Shown: one piece after another, positions 63,675 through 64,000 of the stretch
How positions within the stretch are numbered: position 1 is the first letter of the stretch
Layout of the letters: each line of letters starts with the position of its first letter
Source: Clostridiales bacterium
GTDB lineage: Bacteria > Bacillota > Clostridia > Peptostreptococcales > Anaerovoracaceae
Direction: 5' to 3'
Length of the DNA: 64,000 bases
Assembly (NCBI GenBank): GCA_009911365.1
Contig: QXXF01000003.1
Span: 1 to 64,000 of the forward strand
The notes under the pieces: model-generated
Databases searched by the model: none
What the model saw: only the letters and a program-made list of their open reading frames with translations
What the model was told of the DNA's origin: nothing
Position numbers and translations under genes: made by a program

Positions 63675-64000
63675 ATGGCATTGAGAAGCGCAAATGTGAC
63701 CCAAGGCGTGGAAAAGGCTCCTATGAGGAGTTTGTTTTACGCCATGGGATATACGAAGGAGGAGTTGGATCGCCCGTTGATCGCAGTGGTTTCAGCAAAG
63801 AGTGAGATTGTTCCGGGGCATATGCATCTGGACAAGGTGGCTGAGGCGGTGAAGGCTGGCGTGCGTATGGCTGGTGGCACACCCATTGAGATTCCGGCTA
63901 TCGGGGTCTGCGATGGGATTGCTATGGGCCATGTGGGCATGAAGTATAGTTTGGCTAGCAGGGAATTGATCGCTGACAGTGTGGAAACGATGGTCATGGG
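63675..64000 (+). CDS. ilvD: dihydroxyacid dehydratase (5' part; runs off the window)
   Basis: First 108 codons from ATG 63675 (RBS AAGGAG 10 bp before). [20 protein letters not shown], the start of clostridial IlvD, then [17 protein letters not shown] (normally SxxxxxPCNxHL; here PGH, the clostridial variant), [20 protein letters not shown] with a cluster cysteine, and [17 protein letters not shown]. IlvD is an iron-sulfur enzyme dehydrating 2,3-dihydroxy acids to 2-oxo acids. The frame is open to the window end. Confidence 0.95.
   Translation, partial: MALRSANVTQGVEKAPMRSLFYAMGYTKEELDRPLIAVVSAKSEIVPGHMHLDKVAEAVKAGVRMAGGTPIEIPAIGVCDGIAMGHVGMKYSLASRELIADSVETMVM

Overview
The window looks like the chromosome of a strictly anaerobic, moderate-GC member of the Clostridia (Firmicutes). 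The evidence is a T-box leader, Shine-Dalgarno sites of the AGGAGG type, a glycyl radical enzyme with its activase, a DUF2148 ferredoxin-domain protein, a Bce-type TCS/ABC module and abundant Rpn-family PD-(D/E)XK genes. A family-level guess (Anaerovoracaceae-like) is only an impression. No rRNA or tRNA genes were seen.

Layout. 1-4.3 kb is a mobile-element graveyard: a group II intron lies inside an IS200-type tnpA gene, followed by an AT-rich Ig-like secreted protein and a decayed IS4-type element. 4.5-11 kb holds AAA-ATPase genes, a lipoprotein and several genes that look internally deleted or fused. 11-15.5 kb encodes an M28 peptidase lipoprotein, a secreted protein and a sigma/anti-sigma pair. 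15.9-21 kb is a lactococcin-972-type bacteriocin locus: a secreted peptide, two DUF1430 membrane proteins and one export ATPase. 21-27 kb has a RelB/YafQ toxin-antitoxin pair and a two-component system with a Bce-like ABC transporter. 26.7-31 kb is a duplicated unit (permease 3' end, terminator, Rpn gene) flanking a transferred FkbM methyltransferase. 31-42 kb is mixed housekeeping and decayed genes, including leuB, PAP2, GNAT and two twin tiny membrane proteins.

Leucine/isoleucine/valine synthesis: leuA-leuC-leuD on the minus strand (42.4-46.1 kb) follow a sigma-70 promoter and a T-box leader; leuB is apart at 38.5 kb; ilvB-ilvN-ilvC-ilvD run rightward from 59.9 kb to the window end.

The most distinctive block is 48.1-59.4 kb, a catabolic cluster of unknown substrate: MFS transporter, glycyl-radical activase, glycyl radical enzyme (GRE), a BKACE beta-keto-acid cleavage enzyme with a zinc-ribbon partner, a PAS-type sigma-54 activator, a ketopantoate-reductase-like dehydrogenase and a two-subunit CoA-transferase. 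Three sequences matching the -24/-12 sigma-54 promoter head the three transcription units, so the activator probably controls all of them. Two of the promoters are followed at the expected mRNA 5' end by a shared hairpin, and one of these belongs to an 83-bp repeat with a second copy at 48.15 kb. The GRE has Ser where the radical-bearing Gly should be, which makes its activity doubtful or its chemistry unusual.

Throughout, many genes are broken by nonsense codons, homopolymer frameshifts or internal deletions, so this is a region of active gene decay.
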